Positions 25,292 to 33,847 of a stretch of DNA of 64,000 bases are shown in pieces; positions within the stretch are counted from its first letter, which is position 1; every line of letters begins with the position of its first letter. This stretch comes from Bacillota bacterium (GTDB lineage: Bacteria; Bacillota; Clostridia; Oscillospirales; Ruminococcaceae): positions 186,001-250,000 of the forward strand of contig JAEZRC010000003.1 of the NCBI GenBank assembly GCA_023440965.1, in the 5' to 3' direction. The translations under genes and the position numbers were made by a program. Below the pieces are notes generated by a model. The model did no database searches. It was given only the letters and a program-made list of their open reading frames with translations, and was not told where the DNA came from.

Positions 25292-25293
25292 GT
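25249..25293 (-). promoter_or_regulatory. Sigma-K-like promoter plus palindrome for the Cys-rich gene
   Basis: Minus strand: AC (25293-25292), 17-base spacer, CATAATATA (25274-25266), matching AC-N16/17-CATANNNTA. Five bases on is the palindrome GAACAATTTGTTC (25261-25249), where transcription should begin. The same arrangement precedes the neighbouring gene. Confidence 0.6.
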
Positions 25294-25309
25294 TAATGAG
25301 TGTTAACTA

Positions 25310-25741
25310 TTAGCCCCAGTAATTTCCGCCCATATCGTTTTCGCCGTACATATCAGCATTATCGCCCATATAGTTATCTTTAGGACCGCTGGAATTGCCC
25401 CAGCTGTTATCATACATTTCATTCATTTTACCTGAATAATAATTATTGTCCATATAGTTATCTTTCGGACCGCTGGAATTGCCCCAACTGTTATCATACA
25501 TTTCATTCATTTTACCTGAATAATAATTATTGTCCATTTTTGGACAACACATATTATCAGGCATCTTTTTAGTAAATTTCTTAGTATAACAGCAATCATA
25601 GACAGTATAACATACTTTTCTTGGACGGCAGCAGCAGCTTTCTTTTACGATAGGTTTAAAACAGCTGCAAATGGCATTATTCTCATAACCACCTTGCATT
25701 GATTTTTCCATTCCCATATTGTTATTCATTTTATTAAACAT
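25310..25741 (-). CDS. Asn/Tyr/Gly-rich protein with tandem repeats, putative spore-surface component
   Basis: A 143-residue low-complexity protein. Residues 1-30 are Met/Asn-rich; a cysteine cluster follows (AICSCFKPIVKESCCCRPRK and CYTVYDCCYTKKF), then two nearly identical 28-residue repeats beginning DNNYYSGKMNEMYDNSWG, and a short tail ending MGGNYWG. No signal peptide or membrane helix. Composition is like that of cross-linked coat proteins, but I recognise no family. I start at ATG 25741, with AGGGG upstream; an in-frame TTG lies two codons earlier. A sigma-K-like promoter precedes it. Confidence 0.6.
   Translation of the reverse strand: MFNKMNNNMGMEKSMQGGYENNAICSCFKPIVKESCCCRPRKVCYTVYDCCYTKKFTKKMPDNMCCPKMDNNYYSGKMNEMYDNSWGNSSGPKDNYMDNNYYSGKMNEMYDNSWGNSSGPKDNYMGDNADMYGENDMGGNYWG
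25367..25534 (-). repeat. Two tandem 84-bp coding repeats
   Basis: Copies at 25367-25450 and 25451-25534 differ at only about two of 84 positions, both silent, and each encodes the same 28 residues. The near identity points to a recent duplication by slippage or unequal exchange. Confidence 0.9.
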
Positions 25742-25765
25742 TGTCAAAACCCCTTATATGATTTG

Positions 25766-25810
25766 TGAACATAATGTTCAATACATAATATGTCGAAAAA
25801 ACTTTTTTGT
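25766..25810 (-). promoter_or_regulatory. Sigma-K-like promoter plus palindrome for the repeat-protein gene
   Basis: Minus strand: AC (25810-25809), 16-base spacer, CATATTATG (25792-25784), close to the sigma-K form. The palindrome TGAACATTATGTTCA (25780-25766) follows 4 bases later, 26 bases from the start codon. The spacing matches the neighbouring Cys-rich gene. Confidence 0.55.
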
Positions 25811-25821
25811 TATCAATAAAT

Positions 25822-25856
25822 AAAAAATACTGTATCAATTAAGATACAGTATTTAA
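25822..25856 (-). terminator. Intrinsic terminator after glgP
   Basis: AAATACTGTATC (25825-25836) pairs perfectly with GATACAGTATTT (25843-25854), loop AATTAA, with a T run on the minus-strand side. Confidence 0.9.
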
Positions 25857-25863
25857 TATTGTT

Positions 25864-28203
25864 TTACTTGTTCTTGTTTAACCAGATTTCATCAGCATAT
25901 TGCTTGATTGTTCTGTCGCTTGAGAACTTACCTGCATTGCAGGTGTTCATAAAGCACTTTTTTGTGAAGCTATATCTGTCAGAATAATCCTTGTTTGCAC
26001 AAAGCTTTGCCGCAACATAGCTTTCAAAGTCGTGAAGAATATAATAAGTGTCCGCTTTATTATAGGTATCTTCAAGAAGGCACTTTCTTAGGTCTTCGAA
26101 TAACCCAGTTTTTCCTACATCGAATGTTCCATCTGTGAGTGAATCTATAATCTTCTTAATACGTTGGTTGCTTTCGTAAATCTTCATTGGATCATAATCC
26201 TTTGAGATCTTTTCAATTTCATTAACTCTTGCTCCAAAGATGTAATTATTTTCTTCCCCAGCCTGTTCAACGATTTCAACATTTGCGCCATCAAATGTTC
26301 CAAGGGTTACCGCTCCGTTGAGCATAAACTTCATATTACCTGTTCCTGAAGCTTCTGTACCTGCTGTTGAAATCTGTTCAGAAATATCAGCAGCTGGTGT
26401 AAGCTTTTCAGCATATGAGACATTATAATTCTGGACAAATAATACAGCGAGCTTTTCATTCACATCATCATCAGCATTTATCTTATCAGCTATTGAGTTG
26501 ATTAGTTTGATGATTGCTTTAGCTCGCGAATATCCTGGAGCAGATTTAGCACCAAAGATAAATGCAGTTGGATTGAAGTCCTTGATTGAACCATCCTTTA
26601 AGCCAAAGTAAATATCAATGATTGAAAGAGCATTCATTAGCTGACGCTTGTATTCGTGAAGCCTCTTAATCTGAATGTCAAAAACAAAACTGCTGTCGAG
26701 GAGTCTGCCTTCCTTCTTGTCAATATATTCAACAAGCTCCTGCTTTTTGATTTTCTTTATTTCTTCAAAAGCCTTGATAACAGCCTTGTCATTCTTATAC
26801 CTTTCAAGATTTTTTAATTCATCAAGATCAGTTGTCCAGTCATCTCCTATTTTATCAGTAATGAACTGTGCTAGCTGTGGGTTTGCAAGTGCAAGCCATC
26901 GACGCTGTGTAATACCATTTGTCTTGTTGTTTATCTTATCTGGATATAACTTATGCCATTCGGCAAGTGTTGAATCCTTAAGAATTTCTGTATGAATCTG
27001 TGCAACACCATTCGTTGAAAATGTAGCATACACTGCAAGACGAGCCATATAGATAAGATTGTTTGAGATAATCTTATACTGCTCTCTTTCTTCTTCAACA
27101 ATACCCATTGCAATCAAGTCTTTTTCAAGCTGCTTGTCAATCTTAACGATAATCTTATATACATTAGGAAGAACAGTTCTGTATAGCTTAAGGCTCCACT
27201 TTTCAAGTGCTTCTGCCATAATAGTATGGTTTGTATATGCAAAAGTCTTTTTAGCAATATCAAAAGCCTTAGCAAAAGTCAGACCTTCAACGCTAAGGAG
27301 CCTTATAAGTTCAGGAATAGCAACAACAGGATGAGTATCATTAAGCTGAATTGCATAAAAATCAGGGAACTTCTTAAAGTTTGTTCCGTGCTTTTCCTTA
27401 AAATCAGCAATAATATTCTGTAGTGCTGCAGAAACAAAGAAGTATTGCTGTTTAATTCGAAGCTTCTTGCCCTTATCTGTATCATCATTTGGATATAGAA
27501 CAGCTGAAATTGCTTCGGCTGCATTTTTCTTCTCAAATGCCTTGTCATATTTCTGCTGGTTAAATAAATCAAAGTCAAAGCTTTCAAGTGACTGTGCTTC
27601 ATATAATCTGAGGGTATTTACTACATTATTTCTGTATCCAATTACTGGTGTATCATATGGTACAGCAAGAACCTTCTGATCACCGAACTCAACAACAACA
27701 GCCTTGTCATCTCTTTTGACTGACCAAGGATCGCCAAAGCGTTGCCAGTTGTCCGGAATTTCCTTTTGAAGTCCATCTTCAAAATATTGCTTGAAAATAC
27801 CGTACTTATATCGGATTCCGTATCCATCAAGTGGAATATTCTGTGTTGCAGCACTATCTAAAAAGCACGCAGCAAGTCTTCCAAGACCGCCATTTCCGAG
27901 GGCATTATCTTCAATATCCTCAAAGATAGTTATATCAAGGCCATTATCCTCAAGATATTCTTTTGTATCATTAAGAAGGTCAAGGTTAAGAAGATTGCTG
28001 TATACAAGACGTCCGATTAAGAATTCTGCTGAAAAATAGCAGGCAGTTTTCTTCTCGGAAAGCTTTGTCTGAGTATTTCTCATTTCTGCCATAGCAGCTT
28101 TTGAGATAGCATTGTAAAGTTCAGTTGTAGTTGCATTTTCTGCAGTTTTTCCGTAATCATAATCAAGAATTACGTCTATATTATTTTTGAAATTTGTATT
28201 CAT
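25864..28203 (-). CDS. glgP: Glycogen/starch/maltodextrin phosphorylase (GT35)
   Basis: Releases glucose 1-phosphate from the non-reducing ends of alpha-1,4-glucans. At 779 residues it is full length for the bacterial short form. The sequence shows the N-terminal CYFSAEFLIGRLVYSNLLNL, LGNGGLGRLAACFLDSAAT, GITQRRWLALANP, and the PLP-lysine motif EASGTGNMKFMLNGAVTLGT. It is the last gene of the amylase-malQ-glgP unit, 23 bases after malQ, and works on the linear dextrins MalQ makes. Confidence 0.96.
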   Translation of the reverse strand: MNTNFKNNIDVILDYDYGKTAENATTTELYNAISKAAMAEMRNTQTKLSEKKTACYFSAEFLIGRLVYSNLLNLDLLNDTKEYLEDNGLDITIFEDIEDNALGNGGLGRLAACFLDSAATQNIPLDGYGIRYKYGIFKQYFEDGLQKEIPDNWQRFGDPWSVKRDDKAVVVEFGDQKVLAVPYDTPVIGYRNNVVNTLRLYEAQSLESFDFDLFNQQKYDKAFEKKNAAEAISAVLYPNDDTDKGKKLRIKQQYFFVSAALQNIIADFKEKHGTNFKKFPDFYAIQLNDTHPVVAIPELIRLLSVEGLTFAKAFDIAKKTFAYTNHTIMAEALEKWSLKLYRTVLPNVYKIIVKIDKQLEKDLIAMGIVEEEREQYKIISNNLIYMARLAVYATFSTNGVAQIHTEILKDSTLAEWHKLYPDKINNKTNGITQRRWLALANPQLAQFITDKIGDDWTTDLDELKNLERYKNDKAVIKAFEEIKKIKKQELVEYIDKKEGRLLDSSFVFDIQIKRLHEYKRQLMNALSIIDIYFGLKDGSIKDFNPTAFIFGAKSAPGYSRAKAIIKLINSIADKINADDDVNEKLAVLFVQNYNVSYAEKLTPAADISEQISTAGTEASGTGNMKFMLNGAVTLGTFDGANVEIVEQAGEENNYIFGARVNEIEKISKDYDPMKIYESNQRIKKIIDSLTDGTFDVGKTGLFEDLRKCLLEDTYNKADTYYILHDFESYVAAKLCANKDYSDRYSFTKKCFMNTCNAGKFSSDRTIKQYADEIWLNKNK

Positions 28204-28226
28204 AAATTCCTCCAGACAATCAAAGG

Positions 28227-29723
28227 CTATCTGCCGTAAACCTTTGATAATAATTTTAATTTCTCAGCTGTTTCACTTGTAAGTGCTGATTTTTCCACAC
28301 GCCACTTCCAGTTAGAGCCGACTGTTGACGGAATATTCATTCTTGCATCATTGCCAAGGCCAAGTATATCCTGCATCTGAATAACAACCATCTTAGCTAC
28401 ACTTGAATAAGCAAGTCTGATAAGATCCCATATTATATTGTCATAGTTATCTTTTCCAATATAATTAAGCATATTCTGCTTCTTCTCATCTGACATCTGC
28501 TCTATTGCAGCAGCCATAGTGTCATTATCATGAGTGCCAAGGTATACGCAGAAGTTCTTTTCATAATTTATAGGTAAATGTTCGTTTTCAGGATTACCGT
28601 CAAAAGCATGCTGAAGAATTTTCATTCCAGGATAGCCTGAACGCTTAATGAGCTTTCTGACAGGTTCAGTAACAAAACCGAGATCTTCAGCAATAATCTG
28701 GCTGTCACCTCTCACCTCATCTATTGACTTGATAAGAGCATATCCAGGCCCTTTATGGAACTTTCCTTTTCTTGCATTATCATCACCAGCTGGAATTGCA
28801 TAGTATCTTACAATGCCGATAAAATGGTCAATTCTTATTACATCATAAATTGTACAGCTAAAGGAAATTCTATCCTTCCACCATGAAAAGCCGTCCTTTT
28901 CCATAACAGCCCAATCATATATTGAGTTACCCCATAATTGACCGTCCTCAGAAAAGCCGTCAGGCGGACATCCTGCTACTACAGTTGGTCTGTGATCCTC
29001 ATCAAGTAAAAACAGATTACTGTTTGCCCAGGTATCTGCTGAGTCCATCGAAACATATATAGGAATATCACCGATAATTTTTATACCATTACTGTTTGCA
29101 TATTCTTTGAGCTTATACCATTGCTTATAGAATTTAAACTGCAAAAAACACCAGAAATATATATCATCAGCAAGCATTTCTGAAAATTTCTGTATTGCTG
29201 ATTTCTTATGAAGCCTTATATCATCATCCCACTCAAGCCAGGACTTGTTGTCGAACTTCATTTTAATAGCCATATATAAAGAATAATCTTTTATCCAGTG
29301 CTTGTTCTTATTATAAAAAGACTTGTATTCCTTTTGATCCAGTTTTTTAAAGTTATCAAAAGCAATTCTTAAAACCTTAAATCTGTTTTCATAGATTTTA
29401 TCGTATTCAACACTTCCTTCATCTGCTCCCCAATCAATGCTATCTACATCATCATTTTCAAGTAGTTCTTCACTGATAAGCATATCAAAATCAATAAAAT
29501 ATGGATTCCCTGCAAAAGCTGAAAAAGACTGATAAGGGCTGTCACCAAAGCTTGTTGGGCCTATCGGGAGTATCTGCCAGTATTTCTGCCCACATTCAAC
29601 TAAATAATCAACAAATTCATATGCTTCTTTTCCGAAGTTACCAATGCCATACTTGGACGGAAGACTTGAAATAGGGAGAAGTATTCCCGCTGAGCGTGAA
29701 TTATCAATACTCTTTTTGCTCAT
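28227..29723 (-). CDS. malQ: 4-alpha-glucanotransferase (amylomaltase, GH77)
   Basis: Disproportionates imported maltodextrins, transferring glucan segments so that longer chains feed GlgP and free glucose is released. The 498-residue protein opens RSAGILLPISSLPSKYGIGNFG, as GH77 members do. The catalytic aspartate is in YDVIRIDHFIGI, the acid/base glutamate in IIAEDLGFV, and the third acidic residue in GTHDNDT. It lies 12 bases from the amylase gene and 23 from glgP, so the three are cotranscribed. Confidence 0.96.
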   Translation of the reverse strand: MSKKSIDNSRSAGILLPISSLPSKYGIGNFGKEAYEFVDYLVECGQKYWQILPIGPTSFGDSPYQSFSAFAGNPYFIDFDMLISEELLENDDVDSIDWGADEGSVEYDKIYENRFKVLRIAFDNFKKLDQKEYKSFYNKNKHWIKDYSLYMAIKMKFDNKSWLEWDDDIRLHKKSAIQKFSEMLADDIYFWCFLQFKFYKQWYKLKEYANSNGIKIIGDIPIYVSMDSADTWANSNLFLLDEDHRPTVVAGCPPDGFSEDGQLWGNSIYDWAVMEKDGFSWWKDRISFSCTIYDVIRIDHFIGIVRYYAIPAGDDNARKGKFHKGPGYALIKSIDEVRGDSQIIAEDLGFVTEPVRKLIKRSGYPGMKILQHAFDGNPENEHLPINYEKNFCVYLGTHDNDTMAAAIEQMSDEKKQNMLNYIGKDNYDNIIWDLIRLAYSSVAKMVVIQMQDILGLGNDARMNIPSTVGSNWKWRVEKSALTSETAEKLKLLSKVYGR

Positions 29724-29735
29724 ATATTTACCACC

Positions 29736-31367
29736 TTAGTTTTTTTCTCTTAAAATTACAGTAGAATATGAAGGCATTTTAAGATTGCTCTTATTAAGTA
29801 ATATCTTTCCACCATCAGCAGTTAGTTTTCCTTTTAATTCTACATTACTAAATATATCACCTGGGAGATTTATGTCAACCTCCTGCTTTGAAAGATTGTG
29901 AATTATATACACTGACGAGCCGTTATATTCACTCATATATGCACAAATTGACTCATTGTTTAGATCAAGTGCAGTAATTGTTCCTCTCGCAATTTCAGGG
30001 TTTAAATCCTTTATCCTTATTATATCCCTATAATAGTTTAGTAATGAATTTTTGTCCTTTAATTGTTGATCAATACCAGCCTTTGGCAATTCAGTATTTG
30101 TTGAACCGGCAACAGGCTTTGTAATACCTGTTTTATCTTTGAGCGACCATACAAGTGGCTGTCGCTTATTTTCATCCTTGCCGGAACCCGTCATTCCGAT
30201 TTCTTCACCATAATAGATAAAGGAATTTCCAGGGGCAAGCATATAAACAGCTGCGCCCATTTTTTCAAGCACAAGCTTTCTTCCAAGTCCGCCTGCACTT
30301 CGTGCATTATCGTGATTTGAAAGAAAGGTTGCATCAATAGCATCAGGATACATTGAACGTATATCCTTCTGCCAATCCTCTAAGTCTTTAGCAAGAGTAA
30401 CACCTGTGCCCATTCTTACGCTCTTGATAAAGTTGCCATCAACCTGTGAAAAACCGAAATTGAAGAAGCTCGTGAGCTTGCTTGCGTACATATCCTTAAT
30501 AATGCTTTCATCTGTCCACGCTTCACCAACCATATAAATATCAGGCTTAATTTTTTTAAGTTCTGTTGTAAGCCAGCTTAAAAACTCAATATTCTTTGAT
30601 GTGTTTTCAGCATAGAACTGTGTTGTTGCATCAAGTCTAAAGCCCTTTACACCCTTTTCAATCCAGAACTTTGAAATCTTTATGATTTCATCTCTTACCA
30701 CTGGGTTATCAAGGTTTAAATCCGGCATCTGGTCCCAAAATCCAGCCTCATAATACCAATCACCTGCACCAGGAACAACATACATTCCCTTTCCCGATGA
30801 ATCCTGTTTAAAGTTGTAATACTGACAGTAAGGATTATGCTCATGGCATTTTTCCTCATATTTGCATTCCTTTTGTCCACAAGGTTCAATTCTCATGCTT
30901 TTTATTGCCGACTGAAACCATGGATGCTGAGCAGAAGTATGATTAAGTACAAGGTCAATGACTAAGTCAATGCCTCTTTCCTTGCATAGCTTTGAAAGCT
31001 TTTCAAAATCCTCCATTGTACCATACTGCGGATCAATAGCCATATAATCTGTTACATCATATTTATGATAAGTCGGTGAAGGCATTATAGGCATTAGCCA
31101 TATCCCAGTAATTCCGAGGTCGGTTTTTGTTCTCGGATCCCCGTCATTTAAGTAATCAAGTTTTTTAATAAGCCCTTTTAAGTCGCCTACTCCGTCCTTG
31201 TCTGTATCATAGAATCCGCCGAGATAAATCTCATAATAATTTTTATAATTATCATTTATTATCTTTGGATATTCTTCATTTATAGTTTTTTCAGTTTCTG
31301 TTCTGCCTTTACCACACGCTGAAAGGAATATCACAGCGCTAAGGCATATTAATAAAAATTTCTTCAT
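29736..31367 (-). CDS. Secreted lipoprotein alpha-amylase family enzyme (GH13)
   Basis: A 543-residue GH13 glycosidase anchored outside the cell. The signal ends in the lipobox LSAC at about residues 15-18, so Cys18 should be lipidated. Catalytic residues are visible: nucleophile Asp in GFRLDATTQF, Glu in MVGEAWTDE, and the third Asp in FLSNHDNARS. A Cys-rich insert with CGQKECKYEEKCHEHNPYC, probably disulfide- or metal-bound, sits in the region of domain B. No starch-binding module is present. It should cut short maltodextrins just before import. Domain order suggests an alpha-glucosidase or neopullulanase-like activity; exact linkage choice is uncertain. Confidence 0.9.
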   Translation of the reverse strand: MKKFLLICLSAVIFLSACGKGRTETEKTINEEYPKIINDNYKNYYEIYLGGFYDTDKDGVGDLKGLIKKLDYLNDGDPRTKTDLGITGIWLMPIMPSPTYHKYDVTDYMAIDPQYGTMEDFEKLSKLCKERGIDLVIDLVLNHTSAQHPWFQSAIKSMRIEPCGQKECKYEEKCHEHNPYCQYYNFKQDSSGKGMYVVPGAGDWYYEAGFWDQMPDLNLDNPVVRDEIIKISKFWIEKGVKGFRLDATTQFYAENTSKNIEFLSWLTTELKKIKPDIYMVGEAWTDESIIKDMYASKLTSFFNFGFSQVDGNFIKSVRMGTGVTLAKDLEDWQKDIRSMYPDAIDATFLSNHDNARSAGGLGRKLVLEKMGAAVYMLAPGNSFIYYGEEIGMTGSGKDENKRQPLVWSLKDKTGITKPVAGSTNTELPKAGIDQQLKDKNSLLNYYRDIIRIKDLNPEIARGTITALDLNNESICAYMSEYNGSSVYIIHNLSKQEVDINLPGDIFSNVELKGKLTADGGKILLNKSNLKMPSYSTVILREKN

Positions 31368-31411
31368 AAAAGCACCTTTTTGGTATATTAAAACAAATAC
31401 TTCAATATAAA

Positions 31412-31450
31412 ATTTATGACTAACAAAAAAGATATTTGTTAGTCATAAAT
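31412..31450 (-). terminator. Hairpin between malG and the amylase gene
   Basis: ATTTATGACTAACAAA (31412-31427) and TTTGTTAGTCATAAAT (31435-31450) form a perfect 16-bp stem, loop AAAGATA, followed on the minus strand by TTTTATATT. It may be a partial terminator or a 3' stabiliser separating importer and enzyme genes. Confidence 0.65.
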
Positions 31451-31461
31451 CAAAGAGACTG

Positions 31462-32322
31462 TTATCCCTTAACTGATCCTCCAACAACACCGCTGACATA
31501 GAATCTCTGCATGAATATAAATAGAACTGATATCGGTATAGCTACTATAACAGCACCAGCACAGAACTGTGTGAAATACTGATATACATTTTCTCTTGAA
31601 ATCATCTGGAACAATCCAAGTGCAACTGTGTAATTCTTATAATTATCCTTCATAATTACACTTACAAAAATAAAGTCAAGCCATGGTGCAATAAAAGAAG
31701 TCAACGCAGTATAAACAATAATTGGCTTTGACATAGGAAGAGTGATTTTCCAGAAAATCTGATTTTTTGACGCTCCGTCAAGAGTTGCTGCTTCATCAAG
31801 TGCCATTGGAATAGTATCAAAAAAGCCCTTTGAAATAAAGTATCCAAGAGCAGCACCACCAGAGTAAATAAGGATCAATGACAGCTTTGATTGTTCAAGG
31901 TGAAGAAGTTCTTTAAGCATATGATAGATAGCTATCATACTCATAAAGCCAGGGAACATTCCAAGAATAAGTGAAACATTCATCATCTTCTTTCTTGATT
32001 TAAATTTCAAACGACTGAATGTATAGCTTGTTGCAAGAATAAAGAAGGTTGACAAAACACAGCATATACAAGCAATAATCAAAGTATTCATAAACCATGT
32101 TGGGAACTTAAAAAGATCTGTTTTTGTAAAAAGGTTTATATAATTATCAAGTGTCCAGTTTGTAGGAATGATATATTCCGGATGGTACATTCCTTTATCA
32201 GCATTGAATGAAAACATAACCAACCATGCAATAGGGAGTAACCATATGATTGACAAAACGGTTAGAATAACATATATGAAAGTGTTCGACAATCTTCTGC
32301 TGAACTTATAACTCTTTATCAT
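31462..32322 (-). CDS. Maltodextrin ABC transporter permease (MalG type)
   Basis: A 286-residue permease with six membrane helices. The EAA loop that contacts the ATPase reads EAATLDGASKNQIFWKITLPMSKPI. The C-terminus VSGVVGGSVKG is that of Gram-positive MalG/GanQ proteins. It overlaps the MalF gene by four bases. No ATPase gene lies in the cluster, so the importer presumably uses a shared MsmX-type ATPase encoded elsewhere. Confidence 0.92.
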   Translation of the reverse strand: MIKSYKFSRRLSNTFIYVILTVLSIIWLLPIAWLVMFSFNADKGMYHPEYIIPTNWTLDNYINLFTKTDLFKFPTWFMNTLIIACICCVLSTFFILATSYTFSRLKFKSRKKMMNVSLILGMFPGFMSMIAIYHMLKELLHLEQSKLSLILIYSGGAALGYFISKGFFDTIPMALDEAATLDGASKNQIFWKITLPMSKPIIVYTALTSFIAPWLDFIFVSVIMKDNYKNYTVALGLFQMISRENVYQYFTQFCAGAVIVAIPISVLFIFMQRFYVSGVVGGSVKG

Positions 32323-33770
32323 TTGAACTGATCCTCCCTCTTTGAAGATGATGACATATTATAAACAACAAGTGAGAGTATTGCAGTAATAGCAAATACA
32401 AAAATGCCGATTGTTGACGCGACGCTGTAATTCTGTTCATTTACCGTTAGTTTATACAGCCACGTTACAAGCAAATCTGTCTTTCCCGCCTGATAATAAT
32501 CAAGCGACAAAGGCCCACCGCCTGTCAACAGGTAGATAACATTAAAGTTGTTGATATTGCCAACAAACTGTGTGATAAGGTATGGAGTTGTTATGAATAA
32601 CATATATGGCAAAGTAATCTTTGTGAACATTACAAAAGGATTAGCTCCGTCAATTCTTGCACTCTCATACATTTCTTCAGGAATATTCATAAGAATACCT
32701 GTTGTGATAAGCATTGTATATGGGATACCTACCCACATATTGATAAGAATACACATTATTCTCGGCAACTGCGAGCTTGAGTCAGTTAGGAACTGAATAT
32801 TATCGTTGATTAATCCTAGATTCATAAGTATAGAATTAACAGGGCCCTGATCTGCAAAAAGCTTTGACATAAGCATAAGTGTTACAAACTGTGGAACAGC
32901 AATTGTAATTACAAAAAAAGTTCTCCACATTGACTTTAGCTTTATGCCCTTCTTATTTATAGTCATAGCTAGAACCATACCAAAGATATAATTAAGGAAG
33001 GTTGCAAAGAATGCCCATATCATTGTCCACGTAAATGTATTGATCAATGTATCCTTCTGAATTTTATCTTTGAAAAGCATATTGTTAAAATTATCAAAGC
33101 CAATCCATGTAAAAAGGTTCCCTGGCGGCTGATGGTTTTTATCAAAGTTTGTGAAGGCAATACAAATCATAAAGATTATTGGCAGTACTGTAAATGAAAT
33201 AATCATTATAGTTGGAACAGATAGCATCGTTACATGGAATCTATCGTTCATTAATGATTTTGCATCATCAATAGCATTAGGAAGCTTCCTTCCACTCTTA
33301 GACAATAGTTCGGATTTGTATGCAGATTTTATGTTATTAATATAGAAAATAAGAAAGACCAATGAAATCACCATTGTTACTACGCTAAACAACAGAATTT
33401 TCATTGAATTGTCGCCTTGAATATATTCAAATATTTCGAGTTCAGCATTCCACTTCTTGATTCGAGTTGCCGTACCAAGAGTAGCGATGTTTTTCAGATA
33501 GCTCCAACCGAAACTTATCATATATAATATATATACTACCTGAAGCCCGAGATATAATAATCCTCGCAATATTTGTCCCCGGAATAAATTACCGAAGCCC
33601 ATTATTATAAAAGAAAGTTTTGTTCTGAAATCGCCTTTTATGAAAATTTTTAAAAAACTGCCTATAGCCGCTGCTATTGAACTAAAGAAAAGTATAATAT
33701 TTCTACCCAGATTTACAAATGGATTTCGGCTTCTTTCGCTTGGGTTCACATTATCCAGCCTCCTTAACAT
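32319..33770 (-). CDS. Maltodextrin ABC transporter permease (MalF type)
   Basis: A 483-residue permease with about eight helices: a long N-terminal region with two (about 60-90 and 125-145) before the conserved six-helix core. The EAA loop is ESARIDGANPFVMFTKITLPYML, and the region PPGNLFTWIGFDNF is the usual periplasmic-side loop. Gram-positive MalF proteins are often 430-450 residues, so this is at the long end. It follows the binding-protein gene by 77 bases, with a strong hairpin between. Confidence 0.92.
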   Translation of the reverse strand: MLRRLDNVNPSERSRNPFVNLGRNIILFFSSIAAAIGSFLKIFIKGDFRTKLSFIIMGFGNLFRGQILRGLLYLGLQVVYILYMISFGWSYLKNIATLGTATRIKKWNAELEIFEYIQGDNSMKILLFSVVTMVISLVFLIFYINNIKSAYKSELLSKSGRKLPNAIDDAKSLMNDRFHVTMLSVPTIMIISFTVLPIIFMICIAFTNFDKNHQPPGNLFTWIGFDNFNNMLFKDKIQKDTLINTFTWTMIWAFFATFLNYIFGMVLAMTINKKGIKLKSMWRTFFVITIAVPQFVTLMLMSKLFADQGPVNSILMNLGLINDNIQFLTDSSSQLPRIMCILINMWVGIPYTMLITTGILMNIPEEMYESARIDGANPFVMFTKITLPYMLFITTPYLITQFVGNINNFNVIYLLTGGGPLSLDYYQAGKTDLLVTWLYKLTVNEQNYSVASTIGIFVFAITAILSLVVYNMSSSSKREDQFK

Positions 33771-33795
33771 TTATTTTAAATGTTATTAGTTATAA

Positions 33796-33824
33796 ACAGC
33801 TTGAAGCCTGGGGCTTCAAGCTGT
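33796..33824 (-). promoter_or_regulatory. Strong hairpin between the binding-protein and MalF genes
   Basis: ACAGCTTGAAGCC (33796-33808) pairs perfectly with GGCTTCAAGCTGT (33812-33824) around a 3-base loop. It has no clean T run, so it more likely protects the binding-protein mRNA and lowers downstream expression than ends transcription. Confidence 0.75.
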
Positions 33825-33847
33825 CATAAATATTAATAATAACTAAG

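Noticed and set aside
25249..25780. LexA (SOS) boxes, because GAAC and GTTC arms occur upstream of two genes
   Set aside because: The Firmicutes LexA site has four bases between GAAC and GTTC; both palindromes here have five, and the genes look sporulation-related.
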